A DNA stretch of 64,000 bases, from positions 62,001 through 126,000 of the forward strand of contig CAJUDE010000030.1 in NCBI GenBank assembly GCA_910585295.1. The letters run 5' to 3'. The stretch's first letter is position 1, and each line of letters opens with the position of its first letter. The position numbers and the translations under genes were made by a program. The notes beneath the pieces were generated by a model. It was not told where the DNA came from. It was given only the letters and a program-made list of their open reading frames with translations, and searched no databases. The DNA comes from an uncultured Lachnospiraceae bacterium (GTDB taxonomy: Bacteria > Bacillota > Clostridia > Lachnospirales > Lachnospiraceae). Of this stretch, positions 51,467 through 60,454 are shown in pieces.

Positions 51467-51478
51467 CCTGTTCCCTCC

Positions 51479-52972
51479 TTATATAAATAGCTTCCGTTTC
51501 CTGTCAATCATTTCTTCTATTTTTCCGATATAAAGCGCCACGTCCTTCACGTTCTCCACCCGCTCAATCTGCCCGCTGGGGTATACCCGCTTGCTGATGG
51601 AGCCAGCGCCCAACGCCACAATGTCTTGTTTCTCCTCCATCATCAGGATATTGTACAGCCCCGCCTTCCCTGGCCGGGCATAGCCTACATTCTCAAAATT
51701 CCCCGCCATATTCTTCTGGCGGTACAGATAATAGGGGGACAGCCCCAGTTCCCTTGCATATGCCGCCGTCAAATCCACCATATCCCAACTATTTTGTATC
51801 TCCATGCCTTCGTAATCTTCTGCAAACATCTTAAGCCTTGCCGCACGCTTGATGGCAAGGGAATGGACCGTCAGGTTGTCCGGGGACAATCGCTTCACCT
51901 GCTCCATGGTCCCCCTCACATCCTCTAAGGTTTCCCCGGGCAGCCCCAGGATTAAATCCATATTAATATTATCAAACCCCAGTTCCCTTGCAAGCCAAAA
52001 GCTCTCGATGGCCTGCCCAACTGTATGGCGGCGGCCAATCAAGTCCAGCGTTTCCTGCTTCATCGTCTGGGGATTGATAGAAATACGGGATATCCCATGT
52101 TCCCGCAGCACGTTTAGTTTTTCTCTGGTAATGCTGTCCGGCCTCCCTGCCTCTACGGTATATTCCAGCAAATCAGCAAAAGAAAACCTCCGCGCAATCC
52201 ACGATAACAGCCTGTCCAATTGGGAAGGGGACAACGTAGTTGGGGTCCCACCTCCAATGTAAATTGTATTTAACTTTTTATGGGAAAAGGAGGAAGCCGT
52301 ATAGGTAAGTTCCTTATCCAGCGCGTCCAAATAGCTGTCTGTTTTCCCCTCCCACATCCCAATGGGGGAAGAGGAAAAGGAGCAGTACGAGCAAATGCTG
52401 GGGCAAAAGGGGATGCCCACATACAAACTGTAGCCTTGTTTGTAATCAATCCCTTGAAGCACTTCCATCTCCCGTTTTGCAATCTCTATGCTCAGGTTTA
52501 TTTTTTGCCTTGTCGCAAAATAAGTCCCTGCCATATAGTCCCTGACCTTATCCTCCCCAATTCCCTGCTCTAGCATGGACATAGGGATTTTCACAGGGCG
52601 GATGCCCGTCAGCGCGCCCCAGGGCAAGGTGCGGCCGGTATATCCCGACAGCATTTGGTACAGCGCCTGCTTCAATTTGTTCTTTGTGGCTTTCCGGTCT
52701 GAAAAATCTGTTTCCACTATCCGTTTGGCCGCCAGCCGAAAACTGGATTCCCCTCCCGCCAGCTCTTCTGCAGGGAGGCACAAAATAAGTTCCATCCTGC
52801 CTTCCCCGCAAAATGCAACCTCCATATGGAGCCACGGCATACGTTCCTGTTCCAGCTTTTCAATTTTCTCCCTGTCTGCAAATACTTTGACATCCTTTTC
52901 TGGATAAAACGCCTTTACCAGGGAATGGATATCATATTCAAACTCTGCTTTATTTAGGCAAACTGTTATCAT
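51479..52972 (-). CDS. hemZ: HemZ-type coproporphyrinogen dehydrogenase-like radical SAM protein
   Basis: 497 residues from MITVCLNKAEFEYD at 52972. The radical SAM motif CxxxCxxC is at C190/C194/C197 (GIPFCPSICSYCSFSS), followed by YIGGGTPTTLSP and the HemN-family C-terminal region. The N-terminal ~180 residues are typical of HemZ. Proposed oxygen-independent heme-pathway enzyme, though relatives have other roles. The longer frame upstream is just overlap with the MBL gene; start 14 bp after that stop. Confidence 0.9.
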   Translation of the reverse strand: MITVCLNKAEFEYDIHSLVKAFYPEKDVKVFADREKIEKLEQERMPWLHMEVAFCGEGRMELILCLPAEELAGGESSFRLAAKRIVETDFSDRKATKNKLKQALYQMLSGYTGRTLPWGALTGIRPVKIPMSMLEQGIGEDKVRDYMAGTYFATRQKINLSIEIAKREMEVLQGIDYKQGYSLYVGIPFCPSICSYCSFSSSPIGMWEGKTDSYLDALDKELTYTASSFSHKKLNTIYIGGGTPTTLSPSQLDRLLSWIARRFSFADLLEYTVEAGRPDSITREKLNVLREHGISRISINPQTMKQETLDLIGRRHTVGQAIESFWLARELGFDNINMDLILGLPGETLEDVRGTMEQVKRLSPDNLTVHSLAIKRAARLKMFAEDYEGMEIQNSWDMVDLTAAYARELGLSPYYLYRQKNMAGNFENVGYARPGKAGLYNILMMEEKQDIVALGAGSISKRVYPSGQIERVENVKDVALYIGKIEEMIDRKRKLFI

Positions 52973-52985
52973 ATGCTTTCTCTTC

Positions 52986-53606
52986 CTATAAGAATGGGTT
53001 ATAGGCACGCTCTTTGCCAATTGTGGTAAGGTCCATATGCCCAGGGTAGACGCGCACCTCATCGGGAAGCGCCATTAACTTCTCTTTGATGGAGCGGACA
53101 ATCTCAGACATGCTCCCTCCCGGGAAGTCTGTCCTGCCCACAGACTGGCAGAACAAAGTATCCCCGCTAAACAGCGCGCCCTCTTCTTCGAGATAGTAGC
53201 AGCAGCCCCCTGCCGTATGCCCGGGGGTATGCAGGACTTTTACCTTCATGCCTGCCAGTTCCAGCACTTCCCCATCTTTCACATACACATCGGCATGGTA
53301 TGCGTCCCTGCCCCCAACCATAAGGGAAACATTTTTCCCAGGGTTTTCTAATGTGTCTTGTTCCTTTTCATGGGCATAGATTTTGACCCCAAATATCCCC
53401 GCAAGCTCTTCCGCCGCCATTACATGGTCAAAATGCCCATGGGTCAAAAGGATTGCCTGGGGCTTTAACCCTTCCTGGTTAATTTTATCTGCAAGCATCT
53501 TGGCAGAATCCCCTGGATCTATTACCAGCATTTCCTTTGTCTCGCCATTGATGGCAAAGTAGCAATTCGTCGCCACCTGCCCTACGCAATATTGTTCAAT
53601 TTTCAT
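52986..53606 (-). CDS. MBL-fold hydrolase (glyoxalase II-like)
   Basis: 206 residues from MKIEQYCVGQVATNCYF; metallo-beta-lactamase fold with the metal motif THGHFDH, further metal ligands in HTPGHTAGG and the SGDTLF Asp, ending DLTTIGKERAYNPF. Similar small MBL proteins act as hydroxyacyl-glutathione- or thioester-hydrolases. First gene of the long operon, with a promoter just upstream. Confidence 0.9.
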   Translation of the reverse strand: MKIEQYCVGQVATNCYFAINGETKEMLVIDPGDSAKMLADKINQEGLKPQAILLTHGHFDHVMAAEELAGIFGVKIYAHEKEQDTLENPGKNVSLMVGGRDAYHADVYVKDGEVLELAGMKVKVLHTPGHTAGGCCYYLEEEGALFSGDTLFCQSVGRTDFPGGSMSEIVRSIKEKLMALPDEVRVYPGHMDLTTIGKERAYNPFL

Positions 53607-53641
53607 CCTATACACGTTCCTTTCCAAATTACAGTCATTCT

Positions 53642-53670
53642 ATTATAACCCTTACCGGAAAAAATGACCA
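53642..53670 (-). promoter_or_regulatory. Promoter of the MBL-hemZ-...-mtnN operon
   Basis: TGGTCA (53670-53665), 17-bp spacer, TATAAT (53647-53642) on the minus strand. The -35 is weak. Confidence 0.55.
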
Positions 53671-53731
53671 GATTTTTTTTCCATAATCAAAATTTTTATC
53701 CCTGCTTTCCCCAGTTTTGTAAAAATTAGGC

Positions 53732-53760
53732 TTGCATTTTGCCATTTTCCTATTTAATAT
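53732..53760 (+). promoter_or_regulatory. Promoter of the second chemoreceptor gene
   Basis: TTGCAT (53732-53737), 17-bp spacer, TAATAT (53755-53760). Confidence 0.55.
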
Positions 53761-53827
53761 AAATATTGTAGGGCATTCTACCCTTGCCAAATACATAATT
53801 TATTTTTTAGTAATGGAGTGAGTAAAT

Positions 53828-55474
53828 ATGAGACAAAAAAACAAAAGAACACACACACTCGGCCGAAAAGTAAATAGCCTAGTAATCCTTTTGCTGGCAG
53901 TCAGCATCCTTACAGTGGTCACGCTATGTATTTTCACATTTTACAGCCTTATTATGGATATGATGGAAACACGTTGCGTTAGCGGGACCAATGTCCTGGC
54001 CTACGAATTAGAAATTTATGAATCCCAAGATAAGACTTCCCTATTAGATGAATTAAAAGAACGGATGGACTGCGAGTTCACCATCTTTGAAGGGGATGTG
54101 CGGACCTACACCACTGTCCAGAAAGATGGGGAGCGCCTGGTAGGCACAAAGTTATCAAAAGAACTGGCAGATATTATCCTTACGCAAGGCAAAGCTTATG
54201 TTGGGAAAGCGGAGATTATGGGCGTCAACCACCTTTGCTCCTATGTGCCAATCACGAATGGGGACGGGCAGGTAACCGGCCTGATTTTTGCCGGGATTTC
54301 AATGGCGGACGTCCATAAGCAAATTAGGAGTACCATTTTTATGGTTTGCATAGCCGGCGGTGCATTAATCCTTTTCAGTATATTAATAATGTCATTTTTC
54401 GTAAACCGCACCGTATCACGCCCCCTTTCTAAGCTTACCCGGCTGGCACAGACAATGGAAGAGGGGAACCTTGGGCTTGGGCAGGGCGAACACCTGACGG
54501 TAAATATCCGTTCTAACGATGAGATTGGCCTGCTTGCAAATATTTTTGAAAATACAATCCTCCGCTTACGCGGATATATTGGGGAGATTTCTACCATTCT
54601 GGAATCTATCTCCAACGGCAACCTGACCGCTGGGACCAACCAGGATTATGTGGGTGACTTCACCTCCATTAAGATTTCTTTGGACGATATCCTAGAAAGG
54701 CTAAACAAAACCATGTCCCAAATTGTAGAAAGCTCTGATTATGTCTCCAACGGTTCTAAACAGATGTCTATCGGGGCCCAGGCTTTGAGCAACGGAGCCG
54801 TACAGCAGTCCAGCGCAGTCGAAGAATTGGAAGGCAATATTGAGCTTATTGCGGAACAGATTGCGCAAACCGCTGAAAATGCGCAAAATGCAAGCCAAAA
54901 AGTAATCTCTGTCAGCGGGCAGCTTACCGAAAGCAACCAGAAAATGCAGGAAATGATCCACGCAATGGAAGAAATCACTGATAGCTCCAATGAAATTAGC
55001 AAGATTATCAAAACCATCGAAAACATTGCGCAGCAGACTAATATCCTCGCGCTGAATTCTGCTGTGGAAGCCTCACGGGCTGGAGAATTTGGGAAAGGGT
55101 TCGCCGTAGTGGCAAAAGAGGTGCGGGAACTTGCCGCGAAAAGCGCAGAAGCCTCCCAATACACCAACAAACTCATCGAACATTCCATCACGGCTGTGGG
55201 GCATGGGACAAAAATTGCTAATGAGACTGCCTCCCAATTGGCGGAGGTGGTGGCAGGGACCAGCGAAGTGGTGGACACTACAAACTGGATTGCAGACGCC
55301 GCGCGCACCCAGGCTGAGTCTGTCACACAAATCAAAGAGCGTGTAATCCAGATTTCCAATGTGGTTCAGACCAATTCTGCAACCGCTCAGGAAAGCGCCG
55401 CAACCAGCCAACAGCTTAGCTCGCAGGCCGGGCTGCTGAAATCCTTAATTGGCACGTTCCATTTAAGGCGCTAA
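53828..55474 (+). CDS. Methyl-accepting chemotaxis protein (single-Cache-like sensor)
   Basis: 548 residues: TM1 about 16-38, extracellular sensor about 45-165 with Cache-like elements (DCEFTIFEGDVRTYTTVQKDGERLVGTKLS... and HLCSYVPITNGDGQVTGLIFAGISM), TM2 about 170-195, HAMP, then the signalling hairpin ENIAQQTNILALNSAVEASRAGEFGKGFAVVAKEVRELA. RBS GGAGTGAG. Unlike the 25.3-kb receptor it has a ligand-binding sensor of the sCache_3 type, so it likely senses small acids or similar; ligand unproven. Confidence 0.95.
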   Translation: MRQKNKRTHTLGRKVNSLVILLLAVSILTVVTLCIFTFYSLIMDMMETRCVSGTNVLAYELEIYESQDKTSLLDELKERMDCEFTIFEGDVRTYTTVQKDGERLVGTKLSKELADIILTQGKAYVGKAEIMGVNHLCSYVPITNGDGQVTGLIFAGISMADVHKQIRSTIFMVCIAGGALILFSILIMSFFVNRTVSRPLSKLTRLAQTMEEGNLGLGQGEHLTVNIRSNDEIGLLANIFENTILRLRGYIGEISTILESISNGNLTAGTNQDYVGDFTSIKISLDDILERLNKTMSQIVESSDYVSNGSKQMSIGAQALSNGAVQQSSAVEELEGNIELIAEQIAQTAENAQNASQKVISVSGQLTESNQKMQEMIHAMEEITDSSNEISKIIKTIENIAQQTNILALNSAVEASRAGEFGKGFAVVAKEVRELAAKSAEASQYTNKLIEHSITAVGHGTKIANETASQLAEVVAGTSEVVDTTNWIADAARTQAESVTQIKERVIQISNVVQTNSATAQESAATSQQLSSQAGLLKSLIGTFHLRR

Positions 55475-55519
55475 GATTCGCAAAGGGACAAACCATTCCA
55501 TTCAACAACTTTAAAATAT

Positions 55520-55569
55520 TATGCCAGCCAACGCACCCGCTAAAAAGGCAGGGTTGCGGCTGGCGCATA
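55520..55569. terminator. Inverted repeat between chemoreceptor and MgtC-like gene
   Basis: TATGCCAGCC and GGCTGGC(G)CATA arms around an inner ACCC/GGGT pairing. It lies between convergent genes and may serve as a shared terminator. Confidence 0.5.
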
Positions 55570-55608
55570 AACAGCAACCCATGGCTTCCAAACCTAAGCC
55601 TTCCCCTG

Positions 55609-56307
55609 TCAGATAATAATTTTTAAAACTTCAGGATATTTCTCCACATATTCCGCCAAATGGAATAATTCTTTCCCCTTTGCCGTCCGCACCAGCAATT
55701 GCAGCCGGATACAATCCCCCTTTTTCCGCACACGGGACTTTAATATCTTGCACTGGTAAGTTTCTTCTAACTCTTTTTTTATTTCCACCCCAACCTGCTT
55801 TCCCGTCCCCTGCCCCGAACGGTATTCCACTTCAACCTCATAGATATCTTTGATAATATGGGACAGTTTCCCCTGCCTGCCCAGAAAAACCTCCACCATA
55901 ACCACAACCCCTGTGGTGCATATGCCAACCACATACATTCCGGCGCCTACCGCCATCCCTACCCCGAGGGTCGCCCAAATGCCCGCTGAAGTAGTGATCC
56001 CGCTTATGCTTTTATTGCGCGAAAAAATCACCCCCGACCCCAAAAAGCCTATGGCCGCCACTGCCCCAGAAGCCATTCTAGAAGGGTCCACCCGGACAAA
56101 TTCCCCTGCCACATCCTGAAAGCCATATTTTGACAAAATGACCATCAATGCGGAGGAAACGGCTACAATGACATGGGTGCGAAGCCCTGCTATTTTCTTC
56201 CTGCTCTCCCGTTCATAGCCGATAATGCCGCCGCAAAAGCCCGCCAGTAAAATACGCGCCATCCATACCAGTTGTTCCATGATTTCTGCAAAATGAAACC
56301 CCTGCAT
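55609..56307 (-). CDS. MgtC/SapB-family membrane protein
   Basis: 232 residues with four or five N-terminal membrane segments: ARILLAGFCGGIIGYERESRKK (family motif), GAVAAIGFLGSGVIF, SAGIWATLGVGMAVGAG, and a C-terminal cytoplasmic domain of about 90 residues. Family proteins are linked to magnesium stress and virulence, but many function uncertainly. RBS AAAGGAGGCG; single gene. Confidence 0.92.
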   Translation of the reverse strand: MQGFHFAEIMEQLVWMARILLAGFCGGIIGYERESRKKIAGLRTHVIVAVSSALMVILSKYGFQDVAGEFVRVDPSRMASGAVAAIGFLGSGVIFSRNKSISGITTSAGIWATLGVGMAVGAGMYVVGICTTGVVVMVEVFLGRQGKLSHIIKDIYEVEVEYRSGQGTGKQVGVEIKKELEETYQCKILKSRVRKKGDCIRLQLLVRTAKGKELFHLAEYVEKYPEVLKIII

Positions 56308-56502
56308 ATACGCCTCCTTTCATTATTCCTATCCATATTATATCTTGCACCATGTAAAAATGGAAGAGGCTTTACAGCCATTCCGTAATCTGCTATCATT
56401 GAACCATTCTAATTAACATTAGGTGATTGCGAAACGGCCAAATTATCAAAATTACTGCATTTCGCAAATACCTATAATTAGCATAATTGAAAGGAGACAT
56501 TT

Positions 56503-57513
56503 ATGGAACATTTACGAATACCAGACGGCTACAAACCACAGCTTGATTTGCATGACACCCAGGTTGCCATTAAGACAGTCAAGGATTTTTTCCAAAACCT
56601 GCTTTCTGAGCGGCTCAACCTGCAGCGTGTGTCCGCCCCATTGTTTGTAGACCCTGCCTCTGGCCTGAACGACAACTTAAACGGCGTGGAACGGCCGGTA
56701 ACCTTTGGCATCAAAGAACAAGGGGAAAAGGAAGCGGAAATTGTGCATTCCCTTGCCAAATGGAAACGCTATGCCTTAGATAAATATGGGTTTTCTATGG
56801 GAGAAGGGCTATATACTGATATGAACGCCATCCGGCGGGATGAAACCACAGATAATATCCACTCCATTTTCGTGGACCAATGGGACTGGGAAAAAGTCAT
56901 CGCCAAAGAAGACCGGAATATAAGCTATCTGAAGGAAACGGTTCAGAATGTATACAAAGTGCTTCGGAAAACAGAAAAATACATGGCAATCCGCTATGAC
57001 TACATAGAAGAAATCCTCCCTCAGGATATTTTCTTTATCACCACCCAGGAATTAGAAGACAAATACCCAGGCTGCTCCCCAAAAGAGCGGGAACTTCTGA
57101 TTGTAAAGGAAAAGGGCGCTGTATGCATTATGCAGATTGGCGACAAGCTGGCCTCTGGGGAACCCCATGACGGGCGGGCGCCAGACTACGACGACTGGGC
57201 GCTGAACGCAGATATTGTGGTATACTACCCAGTGCTTGGCATTGCGCTGGAGCTTTCCTCTATGGGAATCCGCGTGGACAAAACATCCCTTTTGGGACAG
57301 CTAGAAAAAGCTGGCTGCCCCGAACGGGCGAAGCTCCCATTCCAGCAATCCATTATCCAGGAAGAGCTTCCCTATACCATAGGGGGAGGGATCGGGCAGT
57401 CCCGTATCTGTATGTTCTTCCTCCGCAAAGCCCATATTGGCGAAGTCCAATCCTCCCTCTGGAAAGAAGAGGTAGTGCAGAAAACCAGGGAACATGGAAT
57501 CCCGCTGCTCTAA
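56503..57513 (+). CDS. asnA: Aspartate-ammonia ligase (asparagine synthetase A)
   Basis: 336 residues, typical length. Class II synthetase-like fold: FVDPASGLNDNLNGVERPV, AIRRDETTDNIHSIFVDQWDWEKVI and QSIIQEELPYTIGGGIGQSRI. Makes asparagine from aspartate and ammonia with ATP. RBS GAAAGGAGAC before ATG 56503. It stands alone, with a hairpin terminator downstream. The upstream leader has an inverted GCGAAA/TTTCGC pair that might be an operator. Confidence 0.97.
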   Translation: MEHLRIPDGYKPQLDLHDTQVAIKTVKDFFQNLLSERLNLQRVSAPLFVDPASGLNDNLNGVERPVTFGIKEQGEKEAEIVHSLAKWKRYALDKYGFSMGEGLYTDMNAIRRDETTDNIHSIFVDQWDWEKVIAKEDRNISYLKETVQNVYKVLRKTEKYMAIRYDYIEEILPQDIFFITTQELEDKYPGCSPKERELLIVKEKGAVCIMQIGDKLASGEPHDGRAPDYDDWALNADIVVYYPVLGIALELSSMGIRVDKTSLLGQLEKAGCPERAKLPFQQSIIQEELPYTIGGGIGQSRICMFFLRKAHIGEVQSSLWKEEVVQKTREHGIPLL

Positions 57514-57558
57514 GTTACATACAGAATTAGGGCGCCAAAAGTGACTGCAAACAGGGAT

Positions 57559-57594
57559 GGCGCAATAGAAGGCAAATACCGCTTCTATTGCGCC
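57559..57594. terminator. Terminator between asnA and dapL
   Basis: A perfect 13-bp stem, GGCGCAATAGAAG / CTTCTATTGCGCC, between convergent genes, with a T-rich stretch after. Confidence 0.8.
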
Positions 57595-57633
57595 GTCCTA
57601 TATTTTGCTATAAGCCATAGCTCTACCAGGCCT

Positions 57634-58848
57634 TTAAAGCCCCTTAATCCTCCCTAATGCTGTAAGGGTATTTTCATAGCTTCCAAATGCGGTAAGCCTA
57701 AAATACCCTTCCCCGCTTGGCCCAAACCCCGAGCCAGGCGTGCCTACCACATTGGCACGTTCCAACAGAAAATCAAAAAATTCCCAAGACGTCATGTTAT
57801 CTGGGGTTTTTAACCAGATATATGGGGCATTGACCCCGCCAAATACGGTGTAGCCAGCGCTTTGCAGCCCATTTTTAATGGCAGAGGCGTTTTTCATATA
57901 ATAAGCCACCTGCCCTTCCAACTGTGCTTTCCCTTCTGGGCTGTAAGTGGCTTCCCCTGCACGCTGCACAATATATGGGGCGCCGTTGAATTTGGTCCCA
58001 TGGCGCCTTGCCCACATCTGGTTCAGGGAAACCTCCCCGCATTTCAACTCTTTTGGCACTATAGTATAGCCCAAGCGCACCCCGGTAAACCCTGCATTTT
58101 TAGAATAACTCTTCAATTCAATGGCACATTCCTTCGCCCCTTCGCACTCATAAATAGAATGCGCGACATCTTCTTCTGAAATATATGCTTCGTATGCCCC
58201 GTCATAAATAATCACAGCCCCCACGCGGTTGGCATAATCTACCCACTCCTGAAGCTGGCTTTTGGTTATGGTTGTCCCAGTAGGGTTGTTGGGCAGGCAC
58301 AGATAAATCATATCTGGCACCTCTTTGGGAAATTCTGGCACAAAGCCGTTTTCCATCGTGCATGGCATATAAACCACATTGCTCCAGGTGCCAGATTCCC
58401 CATGGTACACGCCCGCCCTGCCTGCCATCACATTGGAGTCCACATAAACTGGATAAACAGGGTCGCAGACTGCAATCCTGTTCCCTGCGCTGAAAATCTC
58501 CTGGATATTGGCAGAATCGCTTTTTGCGCCGTCGGAAACAAACACCTCGTCTGCCGAAATATTGCATCCCCTAGGTTTATAGTCATGCTCCACAATTGCC
58601 TCCCGCAGGAAACCATACCCCAAATCCGGGGCATATCCACGGAACGTGTCCGCATTCCCCATTTCTTCCACTGCTTTATGCATGGCTTCAATAATCGCAG
58701 GGGCCAAGGGCTGGGTCACATCCCCAATCCCAAGGCGGATAATCTCTTTTCCGGGGTTTGCCTCAGAAAAGGCCGCTACTTTCTTGGCAATTGTGCTAAA
58801 TAAATAACTGCCTGGCAGTTTTTGGTAATTCTCATTAATTTTAAACAT
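57634..58848 (-). CDS. dapL: LL-diaminopimelate aminotransferase
   Basis: 404 residues from MFKINENYQKLPGSYLF at 58848; the longer reading to 58959 runs through repeat copy E and is not real. PLP enzyme motifs: IRLGIGDVTQPL, CLPNNPTGT, SYSKNAGFTGVRLGYT with the PLP Lys, and GTPGSGFGPSGEGYFRLT. It converts tetrahydrodipicolinate to LL-diaminopimelate in one step (the DapL route). Encoded downstream of dapF with repeat copy E between, so both act in lysine/peptidoglycan precursor synthesis. RBS GAAGGAT. Confidence 0.96.
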   Translation of the reverse strand: MFKINENYQKLPGSYLFSTIAKKVAAFSEANPGKEIIRLGIGDVTQPLAPAIIEAMHKAVEEMGNADTFRGYAPDLGYGFLREAIVEHDYKPRGCNISADEVFVSDGAKSDSANIQEIFSAGNRIAVCDPVYPVYVDSNVMAGRAGVYHGESGTWSNVVYMPCTMENGFVPEFPKEVPDMIYLCLPNNPTGTTITKSQLQEWVDYANRVGAVIIYDGAYEAYISEEDVAHSIYECEGAKECAIELKSYSKNAGFTGVRLGYTIVPKELKCGEVSLNQMWARRHGTKFNGAPYIVQRAGEATYSPEGKAQLEGQVAYYMKNASAIKNGLQSAGYTVFGGVNAPYIWLKTPDNMTSWEFFDFLLERANVVGTPGSGFGPSGEGYFRLTAFGSYENTLTALGRIKGL

Positions 58849-58874
58849 ATCCTTCGCCTCTCTCCATTCACAAT

Positions 58875-59025
58875 TTATTCCCGCGAGCAATGAGCCAAGC
58901 AACCGCGCCCATGCGGATATTTGGCGAATGCCGCGAGGGTAAGTGCCCTGTGGGTGCAAATACCCCGCCCCTTAGGGCGGGAAGAACAAGCTAGGCCGGC
59001 CCCAGCTTGCTGCGGGGTATTTGAC
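58875..59025 (+). repeat. GC-rich dispersed repeat, copy E
   Basis: Full-length copy (151 bp) between dapF and dapL, with a perfect 12-bp hairpin pair CAAATACCCCGC / GCGGGGTATTTG. It ends 3 bp before the dapF stop. Confidence 0.9.
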
Positions 59026-59027
59026 TT

Positions 59028-59879
59028 TTATAGTAACTCTGGCGGCAGCAGGGCTTCCCCGTCAAACACAGTGGTTGCTGGCCCTTCCATATAAACTGGC
59101 CCGTCCCCGCCAGCCCAGCTAATATGCAAATCACCGCCTAATAACTGGACAATGGCTTCTTTTCCTACCTTGCCATTTAACGCCGCCGCCACCATTGTGG
59201 CGCATGCCCCGGTCCCACAGGCAAGGGTTTCCCCACTGCCCCGTTCCCACACCCGCATACGCAGCGTTCCTTTATCCAGGACATTTACAAATTCTGTATT
59301 CACCCGTTTGGGGAACCTGGGATGGCATTCAAAGGACGGCCCTATTTTTTCAAGGTCCAGCCCCCTTACGTCTTCTTCCAAAAACACCACGCAATGGGGG
59401 TTCCCCATGGAAACGCATGTCATCTGGTACGTTTTCCCATCCACTTCCAGGGGGACGTTTACCGCCTGCTCCCCGTTTGCCTGCACGGGAACCTTCTGTG
59501 GGGAAAGCTCTGGGGCGCCCATATTGACTTTTACCATAGACACTTTGCCATTTTCCACAGTCAACTCCAGGCGCTTCACGCCTGCCAGCGTCTCCACAGA
59601 AATGGCTGTCTTATCCGTCAGCCCGTAATCATATACATACTTTGCCACACAGCGGATCCCATTCCCGCACATTTCCCCGCGGGAACCGTCTGCATTGTAC
59701 ATGGCCATCTCGAAATCGGCTTTCTCGGAAGGTTTAATTAAAATCAGCCCATCCGACCCTACCCCAAAGTGCCTGTCGCTGACAAATTTCGCTGTCCCTT
59801 CTGGATTTGCCACCTGCTCCTCTAGGCAGTTCACATAAACATAATCATTCCCAATCCCATGCATTTTTGTAAATTTCAA
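59028..59879 (-). CDS. dapF: Diaminopimelate epimerase
   Basis: 283 residues read from a TTG start at 59879 (GGAGGGATAAA upstream), as MKFTKMHGIGNDYVYV is the standard family beginning. Catalytic Cys pair in EMCGNGIRC and ACGTGACA. It interconverts LL- and meso-diaminopimelate. Co-transcribed with the ANTAR gene upstream (2-bp gap) and dapL downstream. Confidence 0.97.
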   Translation of the reverse strand: MKFTKMHGIGNDYVYVNCLEEQVANPEGTAKFVSDRHFGVGSDGLILIKPSEKADFEMAMYNADGSRGEMCGNGIRCVAKYVYDYGLTDKTAISVETLAGVKRLELTVENGKVSMVKVNMGAPELSPQKVPVQANGEQAVNVPLEVDGKTYQMTCVSMGNPHCVVFLEEDVRGLDLEKIGPSFECHPRFPKRVNTEFVNVLDKGTLRMRVWERGSGETLACGTGACATMVAAALNGKVGKEAIVQLLGGDLHISWAGGDGPVYMEGPATTVFDGEALLPPELL

Positions 59880-59881
59880 AT

Positions 59882-60436
59882 TTATCCCTCCTGCATCATG
59901 CGCAATACCATTTGGGCTGTCTCCACCAGCCCCCTGCCGCTGTCCATACTGTTTTTTTGGATATAGCGGTGCGCCTCTTCTTCTGATATCTGCCTTTTCG
60001 CCATCAGGGCTTCCTTTGCAGCTTTTAGGATTTGCCCCTCTTCTCTGCCCCGTTCCTCCCGCCTGGCTTTTTTCCTTTTTTTCTTTCTGCCTGTTACAGA
60101 TTCCGCCAGCTGCCCCATGGCGCCTGCCAACTCATGGACTTTTAAGGGCATTGGCAGGCATAACACCCCCTCCGTCCCCTTTTCTTCCCAAAAACCTGGG
60201 GAAGATACCACAAGCATCTCAAAGCCAGCCGGGAGGTATTCCCGAAGCTGCCCATACACCATGTCCGTTAGCCTGCCTGCACAGACCACAATGCCTTCCT
60301 CCAACAAATCTGCATGTTGGAGCGCCTGGCTGCCAGTGGTGCAGACCGCGCTGACGCAAAACCCATGTTTTACTAAGATATTTTTTATTTTTTTGCCATT
60401 TTCTATTTTCGGAAATGCCACAATAATATTAACCAA
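59882..60436 (-). CDS. ANTAR-domain regulator downstream of glnA
   Basis: 184 residues from a TTG start at 60436 (RBS GGAGGAAG). The N-terminal ~115 residues have a receiver-like fold but lack the conserved acidic pair and the expected phosphoacceptor (VVCAGRLTDM in that strand), so it looks like a pseudo-receiver. The C-terminus (about 125-184; ILKAAKEALMAKRQISEEEAHRYIQKNSM) is an ANTAR RNA-binding domain that prevents transcription termination at tandem hairpins. Its place 18 bp after glnA matches the nitR-type arrangement known in clostridia for nitrogen control. Binding sites are not obvious in this window. Confidence 0.9.
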   Translation of the reverse strand: MVNIIVAFPKIENGKKIKNILVKHGFCVSAVCTTGSQALQHADLLEEGIVVCAGRLTDMVYGQLREYLPAGFEMLVVSSPGFWEEKGTEGVLCLPMPLKVHELAGAMGQLAESVTGRKKKRKKARREERGREEGQILKAAKEALMAKRQISEEEAHRYIQKNSMDSGRGLVETAQMVLRMMQEG

Positions 60437-60454
60437 AACACTTCCTCCGCGGAA

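Noticed and set aside
58849..58959. N-terminal extension of DapL
   Set aside because: It is encoded by repeat copy E; the family start MFKINENY at 58848 has an RBS.
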